Below are positions 18,070-26,085 of a stretch of 64,000 nucleotides of DNA, piece by piece. The first letter of the stretch is position 1. Each line of letters opens with the position of its first letter. Origin of the DNA: CG2-30-36-39 sp964433225 (GTDB lineage: Bacteria > Patescibacteriota > Microgenomatia > UBA1400 > PJMF01); contig CAYSQA010000001.1 in NCBI GenBank assembly GCA_964433225.1, positions 57,635 through 121,634 on the forward strand, in the 5' to 3' direction. A program made the position numbers and the translations under genes. The notes under the pieces are model-generated. The model was not told where the DNA came from, did not search any database, and worked only from the letters and a program-made list of their open reading frames with translations.

Positions 18070-18714
18070 CTAGTTAGCACTCTGAACTTTACCAATAGTC
18101 TGTCGATTTTGTTGAATTAACTGTGCTGTTTGTTGCTTCTTGGAACCAGCTGGCCCCACCGCTCCTTTTTTGGGGCTAGATGGTGGCGCAATCGAAGACT
18201 GCTTAGCAGCCTCTTCTTTTTGTTTCTGAGCTTGCTTGGCTTCCTCTTCAGCTTTCTGCCGCTGCATTTTCTCATGGTATTTTTTTTGAGCTACTTGTTT
18301 TTGCTCATCAGTAAGTTTGTTGAATCTTTCTAAAACTGATTGCTTTTGTTGTTTTTCTGCTGGAGTATCCTCGTTTTTAATCTCTAGTAAACTATGAAGA
18401 CTAAAAAACCCTTTCAGTTCATCAAGCACATCTTTAACTGCTCTTTTGCCTTCTTCTTTAATGGTATCAACTTCTCTTGGCGGTTGTTTTTGGTGTGGTG
18501 TTTCCTGAGAAACACCACCTTGTTGAATGGCTGAACCACCAGTCGTTTGTTGAGCTGCATTGCTGGTTTGTTGAGTCAATTGATGTTGTTGAGAAGCTCC
18601 AGCTAAAGCCTGTTGTTCTAGGTGTTCTTCATTAAAATGGCCAAATCCAGAACGAAAGCCTCCTCCTTGCCTAGCAGCCATCCCTGGTTTTGATCCTGGC
18701 CCCGAACTCATCAT
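18070..18714 (-). CDS. Gln-rich low-complexity protein with helical core
   Basis: I do not recognise a family. The 214 residues are Gln/Ala/Lys-rich: a Gly-rich N-terminus (RQGGGFRSGFGHF), a Gln-rich disordered part, a charged helix around residues 75-100 (REVDTIKEEGKRAVKDVLDEL) and a long coiled-coil segment EKMQRQKAEEEAKQAQKQKEE, ending in a basic low-complexity tail. No signal peptide or membrane segment. Its start is 1 nt from the stop of the preceding gene, so the pair is cotranscribed. Confidence 0.6.
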   Translation of the reverse strand: MMSSGPGSKPGMAARQGGGFRSGFGHFNEEHLEQQALAGASQQHQLTQQTSNAAQQTTGGSAIQQGGVSQETPHQKQPPREVDTIKEEGKRAVKDVLDELKGFFSLHSLLEIKNEDTPAEKQQKQSVLERFNKLTDEQKQVAQKKYHEKMQRQKAEEEAKQAQKQKEEAAKQSSIAPPSSPKKGAVGPAGSKKQQTAQLIQQNRQTIGKVQSAN

Positions 18715-18715
18715 T

Positions 18716-19066
18716 TTAAACCTTGGTATGTCCCAACTGTCTAATTTGGTACTGACTCTGTTCCTCTTGTTGATGGTGTTCTGTCTCGACTCGTTGTTCG
18801 TTTTGGGCTAATCTGGCCTGTTCTTGGGGAGTGTCACTAATTTTTTTCAAATTTTCAATTTGAGACTTAAGTTCTTCGGCATCTCTTTGCTTTTGCTGTT
18901 CTTCCAAAGCAATTATTTCTTGTTTTTTTTGTTCTTCGGCCACTGCTTCTGCTTGTTGCGACTCTTGGTTGTCACCAGCAAGTGGTTGATTAGCTCCAGC
19001 TCCCTTAGAATCTTGGAGTAGTTCTTCTAAAGCAGCTAATGGGTCTTGTTGTTGTGAATCTGACAT
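18716..19066 (-). CDS. Gln-rich coiled-coil protein, DPLxxLEExL family
   Basis: This 116-aa protein begins MSDSQQQDPLAALEELLQ and continues as a highly charged Gln/Glu-rich coiled coil (EEQKKQEIIALEEQQKQRDAEEL). The same opening logic, MSD followed by DPLxxLEExL, occurs twice in the larger protein at 36215, so they look related. No catalytic motif is visible; an adaptor or structural role is likely. It is cotranscribed with the gene at 18070. Confidence 0.6.
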   Translation of the reverse strand: MSDSQQQDPLAALEELLQDSKGAGANQPLAGDNQESQQAEAVAEEQKKQEIIALEEQQKQRDAEELKSQIENLKKISDTPQEQARLAQNEQRVETEHHQQEEQSQYQIRQLGHTKV

Positions 19067-19142
19067 ATGTATCTACGATACTAAAGAGCTTGCCCCAGAA
19101 CAAGGAGCTAATCAAATTTTGCCAGCTAAAAACTTGCTTAAA

Positions 19143-19493
19143 CTATTCTTCTAAATCTCTAACCATCTCCCGCTGTCTTTTTCTGAGTCTAGTAACTTGC
19201 TTTTCTTTTCTTTTTCTCACTTGTCTTAAGACATCTTGGGAAACCTCTATTACAGCCTGATAAAGATCATAGGCATGACTTTTAACAGAAACTTTTTTCT
19301 TACCCTTAATCTCAACATCTACTACGGCTGTTGCCCGATGTGGGTCACTATCTTTTCTAGCAATATTTTCCAAAAATACCCTCACTTGTCTAATTGGCAC
19401 ACCTAACTTTTCAACTTTGATGAGTTGATTTTTAATAAAAGAACGTAGGGCCTGAGAAGCTTCTCCATTTTTGGCTTGAACAATAATGTCCAT
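19143..19493 (-). CDS. hpf: ribosome hibernation promoting factor (short HPF/RaiA)
   Basis: HPF binds the 30S decoding region and stabilises idle ribosomes. The 116-aa protein has the family pattern MDIIVQAKNGEASQALRSFIKNQLIKVEKL, RVFLENIAR, TAVVDVEIKGKKKVSVKSHAYDLYQAVIEV and a basic tail; it is of the short type without the dimerisation domain. I use ATG 19493 because AAAGGA lies 5-6 nt upstream; an upstream in-frame ATG has no such site. Confidence 0.88.
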   Translation of the reverse strand: MDIIVQAKNGEASQALRSFIKNQLIKVEKLGVPIRQVRVFLENIARKDSDPHRATAVVDVEIKGKKKVSVKSHAYDLYQAVIEVSQDVLRQVRKRKEKQVTRLRKRQREMVRDLEE

Positions 19494-19535
19494 TACATTC
19501 CTTTCTGGCTCCCGATCCAACCGTTAATCGAGAAC

Positions 19536-19572
19536 AAAAAAACCGACCCTTTCTCAATCGAGAAAAAATCGG
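19536..19572 (-). terminator. terminator after recR
   Basis: On the minus strand a hairpin from CCGA to TCGG with an inner TTTCTC/GAGAAA stem is followed by seven T (19536-19542). It lies between recR and hpf, 48 nt past recR. Confidence 0.75.
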
Positions 19573-19619
19573 CATATTTTCACTACTCGGCTGTTAACCA
19601 TGTTGTACTAATCAGTATA

Positions 19620-20237
19620 TCACGAAGCTACTTCTCTTCTACCCTCCAAAGCTCTGGCCAAAGTTACGCCATCTGCATACTCAATATCGGCACCAATGGG
19701 CAAACCATGACCAATTCTAGTAATTTTAATCTGGCTAATTGCCGGTTGGCTACTTTTTTTAATCAATTCAGTCAGATAGAGAGCAGTGGCCTCCCCTTCC
19801 ATAGTGGGATTAGTGGCTAAAATTAGCTCTTCCACCCCCTCCAAACGCTTGAGAATATCTTTTAAATAAAGTTGATCTGGTCCAATATTATTTAAAGGAG
19901 AAATCGCCCCATGAAGCACATGATATTGACCAGCAAAAATATCCGATCTTTCTATCGCCAGTAAATCTAGTGGTTGCTCTACTACACACATCACTTGTTT
20001 ATTTCTAGTTTCATCAGCACAAATTGAGCAAGGTGATTTTTCCGCCACATTGTGACACTGTTCACACATCACGGTATTTTTTTTCAAGGCAACAAGCTTG
20101 TCAGCAAAATCAGTTAACTCATGATCAGGATTATGAAGTAAATAAAAAACTAATCTCTGAGCAGACTTTGGACCAATGCCAGGTAAACGTTCAAATTTTT
20201 CAATTAATCTAGTAACTGCTTTGGGAAGTTTTTGCAT
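19620..20237 (-). CDS. recR: recombination mediator RecR
   Basis: RecR works with RecO/RecF in loading RecA at gaps. The 205 aa contain an N-terminal helix-hairpin-helix (FERLPGIGPKSAQRLVFYLL), the four-Cys zinc finger CEQC...CSIC, and a Toprim domain (VVEQPLDLLAIERSD, LATNPTMEGEATALYL, ITRIGHGLPIGADIEYADGVTLARALEGRR). It is 5 nt downstream of tmk. Confidence 0.96.
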   Translation of the reverse strand: MQKLPKAVTRLIEKFERLPGIGPKSAQRLVFYLLHNPDHELTDFADKLVALKKNTVMCEQCHNVAEKSPCSICADETRNKQVMCVVEQPLDLLAIERSDIFAGQYHVLHGAISPLNNIGPDQLYLKDILKRLEGVEELILATNPTMEGEATALYLTELIKKSSQPAISQIKITRIGHGLPIGADIEYADGVTLARALEGRREVAS

Positions 20238-20242
20238 AAAGC

Positions 20243-20884
20243 TTAGACTAAGTCATCGATTTTGGCTTTAACTTCTTTCCATAGAGCTTTAGCCACTTGG
20301 TCAACATTTTTTTCTGCATTAATAATTCGCCAACGACCTGTTTGGTCCTCTTTAGCCAAAGTTAAGTAGGCAGTTCTTACTTGTTGGTGAAAATCGGCTG
20401 CTTCCAGATCTAACCTGTCCATCTTGCCAGAGTCAGCTCTTCTAGCTAAGCCTGTCTTAACCGATACATCCAAAAGCAAGGTTAAATGTGGAACGGTTTT
20501 TTGAGTAGAAATATCATTGAGTTTTTCGATTTTACTTCGACCAACACCTCTCACCAAGCCTTGGTAAACCACACTACTATCACGAGTCCGGTCCATAATT
20601 ACTACTTTACCAGCTTTCAAGGCCGGAATAACGACTTCTTGGTAAATTTGAGCTCTAGCTGCTTGAAAAAGCAAAACTTCAGTTAAATCGGTAATACCTT
20701 GGTTTTTACTAGATAACACTACTTCTCTGATCTGCTCACTAATCACTGTTCCACCAGGCTCACGAACAGCCACTACTTCTCTACCTGCTTGTTCCAGCTT
20801 TTCTTTTAAAAGGATAGTTTGAGTTGTTTTTCCACCACCCTCACCACCTTCCAGTGAAATAAGAATACCCTTAAGATTTTTCAT
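20243..20884 (-). CDS. tmk: thymidylate kinase
   Basis: Tmk phosphorylates dTMP to dTDP. The 213-aa protein has the P-loop SLEGGEGGGKTTQ at about residues 11-23, AVREPGGTVISEQIREVVL, and DRTRDSSVVYQG in place of the usual DRYxxSxxAYQG; the lid ARRADSGKMDRLD follows. It lies between a Maf-like gene and recR and completes the dTTP set found nearby (thyA, dut, dCMP-deaminase-like). Confidence 0.96.
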   Translation of the reverse strand: MKNLKGILISLEGGEGGGKTTQTILLKEKLEQAGREVVAVREPGGTVISEQIREVVLSSKNQGITDLTEVLLFQAARAQIYQEVVIPALKAGKVVIMDRTRDSSVVYQGLVRGVGRSKIEKLNDISTQKTVPHLTLLLDVSVKTGLARRADSGKMDRLDLEAADFHQQVRTAYLTLAKEDQTGRWRIINAEKNVDQVAKALWKEVKAKIDDLV

Positions 20885-20902
20885 AACCTCCCCACTCTAT
20901 AT

Positions 20903-21994
20903 TTATTCAGCTTCAAAAACAACAACCTCTTTTTGGGTAAGTGTTGCCCTTTTAGTCTCTGCCCAATCTTCAATTTGGCGCAAAATATTCATTGCCGGCA
21001 TGCCAGAAATTTGAAAAATAACCAAAAACTTAAAAAAAGCTGGATCGGTTTCCTTGATTGTTGCTAAAACCTGTTGACTTTCTTTGTCTAAAGAAGAAAA
21101 AATCTCTTCAGCAGACTCCCAATTTTGATTTTGTTGAGAAGCTCCCCCACCACCCTGGTCAAACACCGGCCGATAGTTAGCAAAAAATTCTTCATCAATA
21201 GTACTCTTAATTATGGCCTGCCAAATCCTAACTAACTCTTCATCACCAGTACTTAATAACTCTAGAATAGCGATCGCATTAGTATGAACTAAATCAAAAC
21301 CCTCAATAAAGTTTTCTTTGGTGTAAGCTGCAAAAAAACTAGCCTCTTGCCAACTAAAAACTTTTTCTCCTAGTTTTCTAATAAGATCTATCTTGGAGTT
21401 CATTAACCAATTTTGCTGGGGATAATCCTGGTGATTCATTGGTTTACCAAGCCCATCTTCTCCATTAGAAATCTCACCATTTTTATCTCTGTCCAAAAAA
21501 TCTACGGTGTCAGTTGAAACAATCAAAACATTTCTACCTTTATAGTCTCTTTGACCTGACATCCATAAAGCTTTGTTGACTGCTTCTGCCTTGGGATTAT
21601 TACCCGCTGTTTCTCCAGCGGCAGCAGATTCAGCAAACACTGGTACTCCATGAAATTCTCCCAAAAAAGTCTTGCCTTTTAATGAACCATCACCATTATA
21701 AATCGAGCGAACAATGAATTCTTGAAAGTCCATTGCCTCTTTAAGAGGCACCTCGATCCTATTAAGGACCACACTCAACATAAAAGCTTTTCTGGTACTA
21801 CCAGTAGCAATAATGATTTCTTCAGGCGCCTTTTTTCCCCAAAAATCAACTTCAGGGATTAACTCTCCTGGGTTAACTAATGCTGTTGCTCCTTTGCCAG
21901 CCAAAATATCTTTAACTAGGTTATAAAAGGGATGATCAACTTCTCGCCAATTTTCTGGAAAAGCCGGTGTCGCTGGTAATTTTTCTTTACTCAC
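20903..21994 (-). CDS. Maf/ITPase-fold-like protein with an EF-hand-type loop
   Basis: I do not know a named family. Residues 58-66 (EIIIATGST) and 157-164 (LIVSTDTV) match the two core motifs of Maf/HAM1-type nucleotide pyrophosphatases, and NPKAEAVNKAL lies between them as expected. After the second motif comes DRDKNGEISNGE (168-179), which fits the 12-residue EF-hand calcium loop exactly. The C-terminal 150 residues are helical and unfamiliar. The start is GTG 21994, 8 nt from TATAGA, with a perfect palindrome just upstream. It heads a transcript with tmk and recR, in line with a house-cleaning role on nucleotides. Confidence 0.55.
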   Translation of the reverse strand: MSKEKLPATPAFPENWREVDHPFYNLVKDILAGKGATALVNPGELIPEVDFWGKKAPEEIIIATGSTRKAFMLSVVLNRIEVPLKEAMDFQEFIVRSIYNGDGSLKGKTFLGEFHGVPVFAESAAAGETAGNNPKAEAVNKALWMSGQRDYKGRNVLIVSTDTVDFLDRDKNGEISNGEDGLGKPMNHQDYPQQNWLMNSKIDLIRKLGEKVFSWQEASFFAAYTKENFIEGFDLVHTNAIAILELLSTGDEELVRIWQAIIKSTIDEEFFANYRPVFDQGGGGASQQNQNWESAEEIFSSLDKESQQVLATIKETDPAFFKFLVIFQISGMPAMNILRQIEDWAETKRATLTQKEVVVFEAE

Positions 21995-22007
21995 AAATTT
22001 TATCTAT

Positions 22008-22027
22008 AAACACAACATGTTGTGTTT
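22008..22027. promoter_or_regulatory. 20-bp perfect palindrome, candidate operator
   Basis: AAACACAACATGTTGTGTTT is perfectly self-complementary. It sits immediately upstream of the TATAGA box of the Maf-like/tmk/recR transcript, that is over the -35 and spacer, where a dimeric repressor would block transcription. It lacks a T-run, so it is not a terminator. Confidence 0.6.
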
Positions 22028-22213
22028 GAGTAACACAAAGCGCTACTACTACTTGTATCTATGGTGATTATTCATACAGGAAAAAAAAACAGCACACAAT
22101 ACAAAGAATTCCCAAAAATAAAAAATTGATTTATAAATAAAAAAACTAAGATCAACAGATCAGTCTTTTCTTGTTAAAAGAACAAAAAAAGTGTTTATTG
22201 AAAAAAATAAAAC

Positions 22214-22252
22214 TAAAAAAATTACCACCACACCCCTCTTCCCCCGTGGGTA
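22214..22252 (-). terminator. terminator of the cofE-like/DHFR/dut operon
   Basis: On the minus strand TACC-CAC pairs with GTG-GT-GGTA around a G-rich loop and is followed by ATTTTTTTAG. It is about 84 nt past the dut stop. Confidence 0.5.
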
Positions 22253-22335
22253 AGTGTCTCACCTCAAACTGAATCAAAACTGACAATCCAACTAGCCAGT
22301 TATTTTTTATCACAGAAACCAAAGTAAACACGAAG

Positions 22336-22764
22336 TTACTTGCCAGTACTCCCAAAACCGCCTCTATTTTCAGCTCCAAATTGATCAAGCTCTTCAAACT
22401 CGACGCTCTCTCTAGACATAATAATCATCTGCACCAATCTATCTCCTTTTTTAACCACAACGTCTTGATCAGTAAAATTGAGTAAAGCTGCTTTGTATTC
22501 GTCGCCATCTCCTCGATAATCATAATCACCCACCCCAATCCCGTTCGCTACCATCAAACCCATCTTATGAAGTGAGCTCCTGGCAGATAATAAAGCCCAG
22601 TGGTCTACTGGTAATTGGATAGCAATATTTAATGGCACTAACTTTACTTGATGAGCTGGAATAAGTGTCTCTTCTCTGGCATAGAGATCAAAAGCAGCGG
22701 CTCCCTCAGTTTTGTATTCTGGCAAAGGCAAACTTTTATCAAAACGCTTAATTAAAACCTTCAT
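22336..22764 (-). CDS. dut: dUTP diphosphatase-type protein
   Basis: dUTPase hydrolyses dUTP to dUMP and supplies the substrate of thymidylate synthase. The 142-aa trimeric-type enzyme shows motif I AAAFDLYA, the motif II region ARSSLHKMGL, motif III VANGIGVGDYDYRGDGDEY and motif V ENRGGFGSTG at the end. Some positions differ from canonical dUTPase (GVGDYDYRGD instead of GVIDSDYRGE), so dCTP deaminase-like activity is an alternative. The start is ATG 22764, with AAAGGAAACAAG upstream; it overlaps the DHFR-like gene by 4 nt. Confidence 0.88.
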   Translation of the reverse strand: MKVLIKRFDKSLPLPEYKTEGAAAFDLYAREETLIPAHQVKLVPLNIAIQLPVDHWALLSARSSLHKMGLMVANGIGVGDYDYRGDGDEYKAALLNFTDQDVVVKKGDRLVQMIIMSRESVEFEELDQFGAENRGGFGSTGK

Positions 22765-23336
22765 CTTGTTTCCTTTCCTCTGGCTCGCCACTCTTGAAGC
22801 AGCGTTCCTTGATTATTGAGGGGCTTTTCCTGAGCCAGTTTAAAACTATCAGCCAAAACTTGCTCTAAATCTTGACCAGCAAACAAAGGAATTCCCTCAC
22901 CAAGCTTCACGCTAGTTTCCCTAGTTAAATATAATGTCTCTAATAAACCTGCCAATAAAAATTGAGTGTAAATACTGGTTCCACCACAAATAGCCAGCTC
23001 ACTAAAACCAAGCTCTTTGGCATCCTGCTCGGCCTTAGCTAATAACTCTGCCGGGGCTAGGTTTGTGTACTCCAATTTAGCAAGTGGATATTGACTTTCA
23101 GCCTGCCACTTGACTGGATCACCAGTCAAAACATAGTTCTTTCTGTTGGGTAACGGTGTATAAGGTCTTCGAGTCGCCCCAAAAGTCTTTCTCCCCATCA
23201 CAATTGCTCCAGCTTGCTCAGTTCTAGTCCAAAACCACTCACTATCTTCCTTACTAGTCCATTCCATCGAGTTGTGAGCTTCATCACGACCCAAAAAACC
23301 ATCACCACTTAAAGCCGCAATTAAAAAAACATTCAC
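22761..23336 (-). CDS. dihydrofolate reductase / RibD C-terminal domain protein
   Basis: The 191-aa protein has the DHFR/RibD reductase fold: FLIAALSGDGFLGRDEAHNSMEW at the substrate side, IVMGRKTFGATRRPYTPLPNRKNYVLTG for NADPH binding and LAICGGTSIYTQFL. The start is GTG 23336, 6 nt after GGAGG, and GTGA overlaps the stop of the CofE-like gene. With dut beside it and thyA at 26086, dihydrofolate reduction for the thymidylate cycle is the likely role; a RibD-like pyrimidine reductase is possible. Confidence 0.82.
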   Translation of the reverse strand: MNVFLIAALSGDGFLGRDEAHNSMEWTSKEDSEWFWTRTEQAGAIVMGRKTFGATRRPYTPLPNRKNYVLTGDPVKWQAESQYPLAKLEYTNLAPAELLAKAEQDAKELGFSELAICGGTSIYTQFLLAGLLETLYLTRETSVKLGEGIPLFAGQDLEQVLADSFKLAQEKPLNNQGTLLQEWRARGKETR

Positions 23337-24088
23337 TTTGACCCTCCTTTTTTCCACTCTGCATTCATTAACACTGGAGCATAAACATCATCTGCTAACT
23401 CAATGACTAGCTCTTGTAGTTCTTGAGCTGTGGGCGGTCTGTCTTGCCAGACAATTGGTTGATGAAAATCAGTTACTACTGCCAAAGGTCGTTGTTCATT
23501 GCCTTCCCCCATCTCAAACACACCAGCAATCGCCACTGCTTCTGCTACCTGAATTTGAGTCATTTCCAGTTTTTTACCAAAAATATCTTTGCCCCCTCTT
23601 TTATCGATCAAAGCCTTAAAGCCACAGTGGGAAATCGCTGTCCCAGTCACTCCCCAACGAAGAGGCATGGTTTTACTATCAGTCACTACTATTCCTAATT
23701 TTCTGACTTTAAATGTTTTTCTTAAGTATTGCCAAAGTTCATTAGTTACTTGTTGTAAGTTCTCTGGCCAAAGAATATATTTACCAGCTGAATTTGACTC
23801 ATCTATACCAGCATTAACTGCTAATAACGAGTTTTTAATCGTTAACATCACTCCATATTTAGAAAGATTTGGCTCCAAATATAAATCTGCTTCATTTCTA
23901 GCTAATTGCTGTTTTTCAGTCCTAGTACCTTGCTGAATATTGGCTGTGCGTTGTTGAGCAAAACTAATAATTTTCGACGTAACTACAACAATAGTTTCTT
24001 CCTCTAAAGAGCCGACCTGATCTTTAATAAAAGAAAAAAGGTCGTCACCAAACTGAAAAATATTTGTTCTAATAGCCCTTACTTTCAT
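23333..24088 (-). CDS. CofE-like gamma-glutamyl ligase family protein
   Basis: CofE adds glutamate to coenzyme F420-0. The 251-aa protein resembles this family over its length: TIVVVTSKIISFAQQRT at the start, LTIKNSLLAVNAGIDESNSAGKYILWPENL, KLGIVVTDSKTMPLRWGVTGTAISHCGF and the C-terminal QVAEAVAIAGVFEMGEG. F420 synthesis is not expected in such a small genome and no other F420 gene is visible. It leads the operon with the DHFR-like gene and dut, so folate glutamylation is an attractive inference. TACAAT lies 9 nt before ATG 24088. Confidence 0.82.
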   Translation of the reverse strand: MKVRAIRTNIFQFGDDLFSFIKDQVGSLEEETIVVVTSKIISFAQQRTANIQQGTRTEKQQLARNEADLYLEPNLSKYGVMLTIKNSLLAVNAGIDESNSAGKYILWPENLQQVTNELWQYLRKTFKVRKLGIVVTDSKTMPLRWGVTGTAISHCGFKALIDKRGGKDIFGKKLEMTQIQVAEAVAIAGVFEMGEGNEQRPLAVVTDFHQPIVWQDRPPTAQELQELVIELADDVYAPVLMNAEWKKGGSK

Positions 24089-24158
24089 CTTGTTCAGATT
24101 GTACCGTAAAAAAGTATATTTTTAATGGGTTATCAGTTACAATCTGCTCATTCAGTCT

Positions 24159-24734
24159 ATGACAAAAAAACAAAATGGCCATAAAATTGCCAGAGATTAC
24201 CAACTAGTTGCTGATTACGTCAAACAACAACGTCAAAGAAACAAAAAAATAGTTTTAACTCAAGGCTCTTTTGATATGCTCCATATTGGTCATGCTAGAT
24301 ACTGCAAAGAAGCCAAAAGCTATGGCAACATCTTGATTGTGGGGGTTGATAGTGACCAAAAAATCAAAGCCAGAAAAGGCGAAGATCGACCGATTGTTCC
24401 TGAAGATGAAAGACTTGAAATGCTCACTTATCTAGCTTCGGTTGACTTAGTTGTTCTTAAAAAACTCACCGCTCCCAAATGGGAATTAATTAAAATCATT
24501 AAACCAGACGTACTTATTGCTACCAAAGAAACCTACAAACCTGACCAGATTGCCAAACTAGAAAAAATTTGTGGCCAAGTAGTAATCTTAGATCCCATGG
24601 CAGTAACTTCTACCAGTGCCAAAATTAGATTGCTACAAATGGGTGCAGCCAAAAAAATCAAATCTGTACTAACCAATAAATTAATTAACACTATTGAGGA
24701 GGTTCTCAGTGAACTCAAAGGCGAAAAAAAGTAG
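24159..24734 (+). CDS. cytidylyltransferase-like (RfaE2/HldE-C type) nucleotidyltransferase
   Basis: The 191-aa enzyme has the HxGH nucleotidyltransferase core TQGSFDMLHIGHARYCKEA and GVDSDQKIKARKGEDRPIVPEDERLEML, as in ADP-heptose synthase and glycerol-3-phosphate cytidylyltransferase, and STSAKI near the end in place of the ISTTxI signature. It should activate a phosphorylated sugar or polyol with a nucleotide. The following deaminase gene begins inside its 3' end (26-nt overlap). A paralogue is at 56272. Confidence 0.85.
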   Translation: MTKKQNGHKIARDYQLVADYVKQQRQRNKKIVLTQGSFDMLHIGHARYCKEAKSYGNILIVGVDSDQKIKARKGEDRPIVPEDERLEMLTYLASVDLVVLKKLTAPKWELIKIIKPDVLIATKETYKPDQIAKLEKICGQVVILDPMAVTSTSAKIRLLQMGAAKKIKSVLTNKLINTIEEVLSELKGEKK

Positions 24735-25575
24735 CTTGAGCTTAGTGAGCTATGTTCCAGTTCTACACCAAGGCTATCTGGATTTTTTTATTAAAAATAT
24801 CAAAAAAAATAACATTACTGAACTCTGGCTTATTAGTAATCAGTTAGCTCATGAACTAAGAGCTTTACAAAAAGATATTCGAGCAATCGATGTCAATCTT
24901 ACCAAAGACTTAATCGAAACATTAAGATTATTTAAATCAGTCAAGATCTTAAACCAGGATAATTTAAAAAATTTACAATCTTCTCAAAATGCCTTGATTT
25001 TTTCTGACGAGACTCTAAGCCACCATTTGGTAACTAAATATTTTGCTAAAAAAAAGGTTTCTTTTGACTCTACTTTTTTGATGTGGGATGAAAGATCATC
25101 AGTAAAAAAGGTTGATTTATCAAAATATAAAGTCAAAAAGAACAAAAAAAATATTCTTGAGATTGTAGCCAAAGCCAATGCGGAAAAAACCCAAAGCGAA
25201 GATTGGTGGCGACACGTTGGAGCGGTTGCTTTTAGAGACTCAAAAATCATTTTGATCCACCACAACCAACATGTGCCAACCGAATATCAAACAGCTTATG
25301 AAGGTGACCCCAGAGCTAATTTTCATAAGGGTGAATACCTAAAAGTTTCAACGGCGATTCACGCTGAAGCTTTACTCATTGCAGATGCGGCCAAACAAGG
25401 CATCTCTCTCGATGGGGCTGAGCTTTTAGTCACTACTTTTCCCTGTCCTGTGTGTGCCAAACAAATTGCTTACAGTGGCATTAAAAAACTTTACTTTATC
25501 GAGGGCTACAGTGTCTTAGATGGTGAGAGAATCTTGAAAGATAAAGATATTAAGATTGAAAAAATTGAGCTCTAA
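24709..25575 (+). CDS. CMP/dCMP deaminase-like protein with degenerate nucleotidyltransferase-like N-terminus
   Basis: The 288-aa protein has a C-terminal zinc deaminase domain: HAEALLIADA (catalytic Glu, zinc His) and TTFPCPVCAKQIAYSGI (two zinc Cys), as in dCMP deaminases. Residues 1-140 hold a second alpha/beta domain with VPVLHQGYLDFF, which resembles the HxGH loop of nucleotidyltransferases with the last His changed to Tyr; it is unlikely to be active as a transferase. GTG 24709 is chosen because GAGGAGG lies 6 nt upstream. dCMP deamination to dUMP would supply thyA. Confidence 0.8.
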   Translation: MNSKAKKSSLSLVSYVPVLHQGYLDFFIKNIKKNNITELWLISNQLAHELRALQKDIRAIDVNLTKDLIETLRLFKSVKILNQDNLKNLQSSQNALIFSDETLSHHLVTKYFAKKKVSFDSTFLMWDERSSVKKVDLSKYKVKKNKKNILEIVAKANAEKTQSEDWWRHVGAVAFRDSKIILIHHNQHVPTEYQTAYEGDPRANFHKGEYLKVSTAIHAEALLIADAAKQGISLDGAELLVTTFPCPVCAKQIAYSGIKKLYFIEGYSVLDGERILKDKDIKIEKIEL

Positions 25576-25602
25576 ATTTTTTATCTAGCTTAGCAAAACA
25601 GA

Positions 25603-26073
25603 CTAACCCTTACCAATTTTAAATCTAACTGGTTTGAAATCGGTTTTTTTGATGTCTGGCACGATAAATTGAGCGTGAATGTGCTTCACTGTACCAGCTG
25701 AATAATTGGTATCACCAAACCTCATGGCAAAACCTCCTCCTGGTAAACTATAATTTTGCTCCACCCATTTAAAAAGTTCGATCAATTCTTCTCCAGCACC
25801 AGCCGGAATTTCCTGTAAATTCTCAGCATGAGTCTTGAGAATTGCCAAAAAATGATACTTAGTATTTTCATAGGGCCAACGATTGGGCGTAATCAACCAA
25901 AACTGGCCTTCTTTTATGACCTCTTGCTGATGATATTTTTGAAAATTCTCCAAACAAAATGGACAACCACCATCTTCAATAATCTGCTCCATTACTTTGA
26001 CCTGTTCTGCCTCTCTGGAATTATCGATATCAACAAAAGTAGCCGGTCCAGTGTATTTTTGTGATTTGGCCAT
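25603..26073 (-). CDS. HIT-like family protein
   Basis: HIT proteins are nucleotide hydrolases or transferases. The 156 aa include an N-terminal CPFC zinc-type pair (about residues 37-40), WLITPNRWPYENTKYHFLAILKTH and the histidine triad-like motif KHIHAQFIVP near the C-terminus. One His of the triad pattern (HxHxHxx) is replaced by Gln, as in galT-like and Ap4A phosphorylase-like members. It lies 12 nt downstream of thyA. Confidence 0.8.
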   Translation of the reverse strand: MAKSQKYTGPATFVDIDNSREAEQVKVMEQIIEDGGCPFCLENFQKYHQQEVIKEGQFWLITPNRWPYENTKYHFLAILKTHAENLQEIPAGAGEELIELFKWVEQNYSLPGGGFAMRFGDTNYSAGTVKHIHAQFIVPDIKKTDFKPVRFKIGKG

Positions 26074-26085
26074 AATAAAAACTTT

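Larger units (their letters stand above)
21995..22335 (-). promoter_or_regulatory. intergenic region: dut terminator, promoter and palindrome
   Basis: No gene is supported here. From dut downwards on the minus strand it holds a terminator (22214-22252), an A+T-rich stretch with a second weak hairpin followed by T7 near 22140-22165, and the palindrome/promoter of the Maf-like gene (22003-22027). Confidence 0.5.

Noticed and set aside
20903..21994. Calling the gene a plain Maf septum-formation inhibitor
   Set aside because: It is almost twice as long as Maf, with only the two core motifs recognisable and an EF-hand-like insertion.
22152..22397. 81-codon minus-strand frame after dut
   Set aside because: It begins inside dut in another frame, crosses the dut terminator and is low-complexity Phe/Lys-rich.
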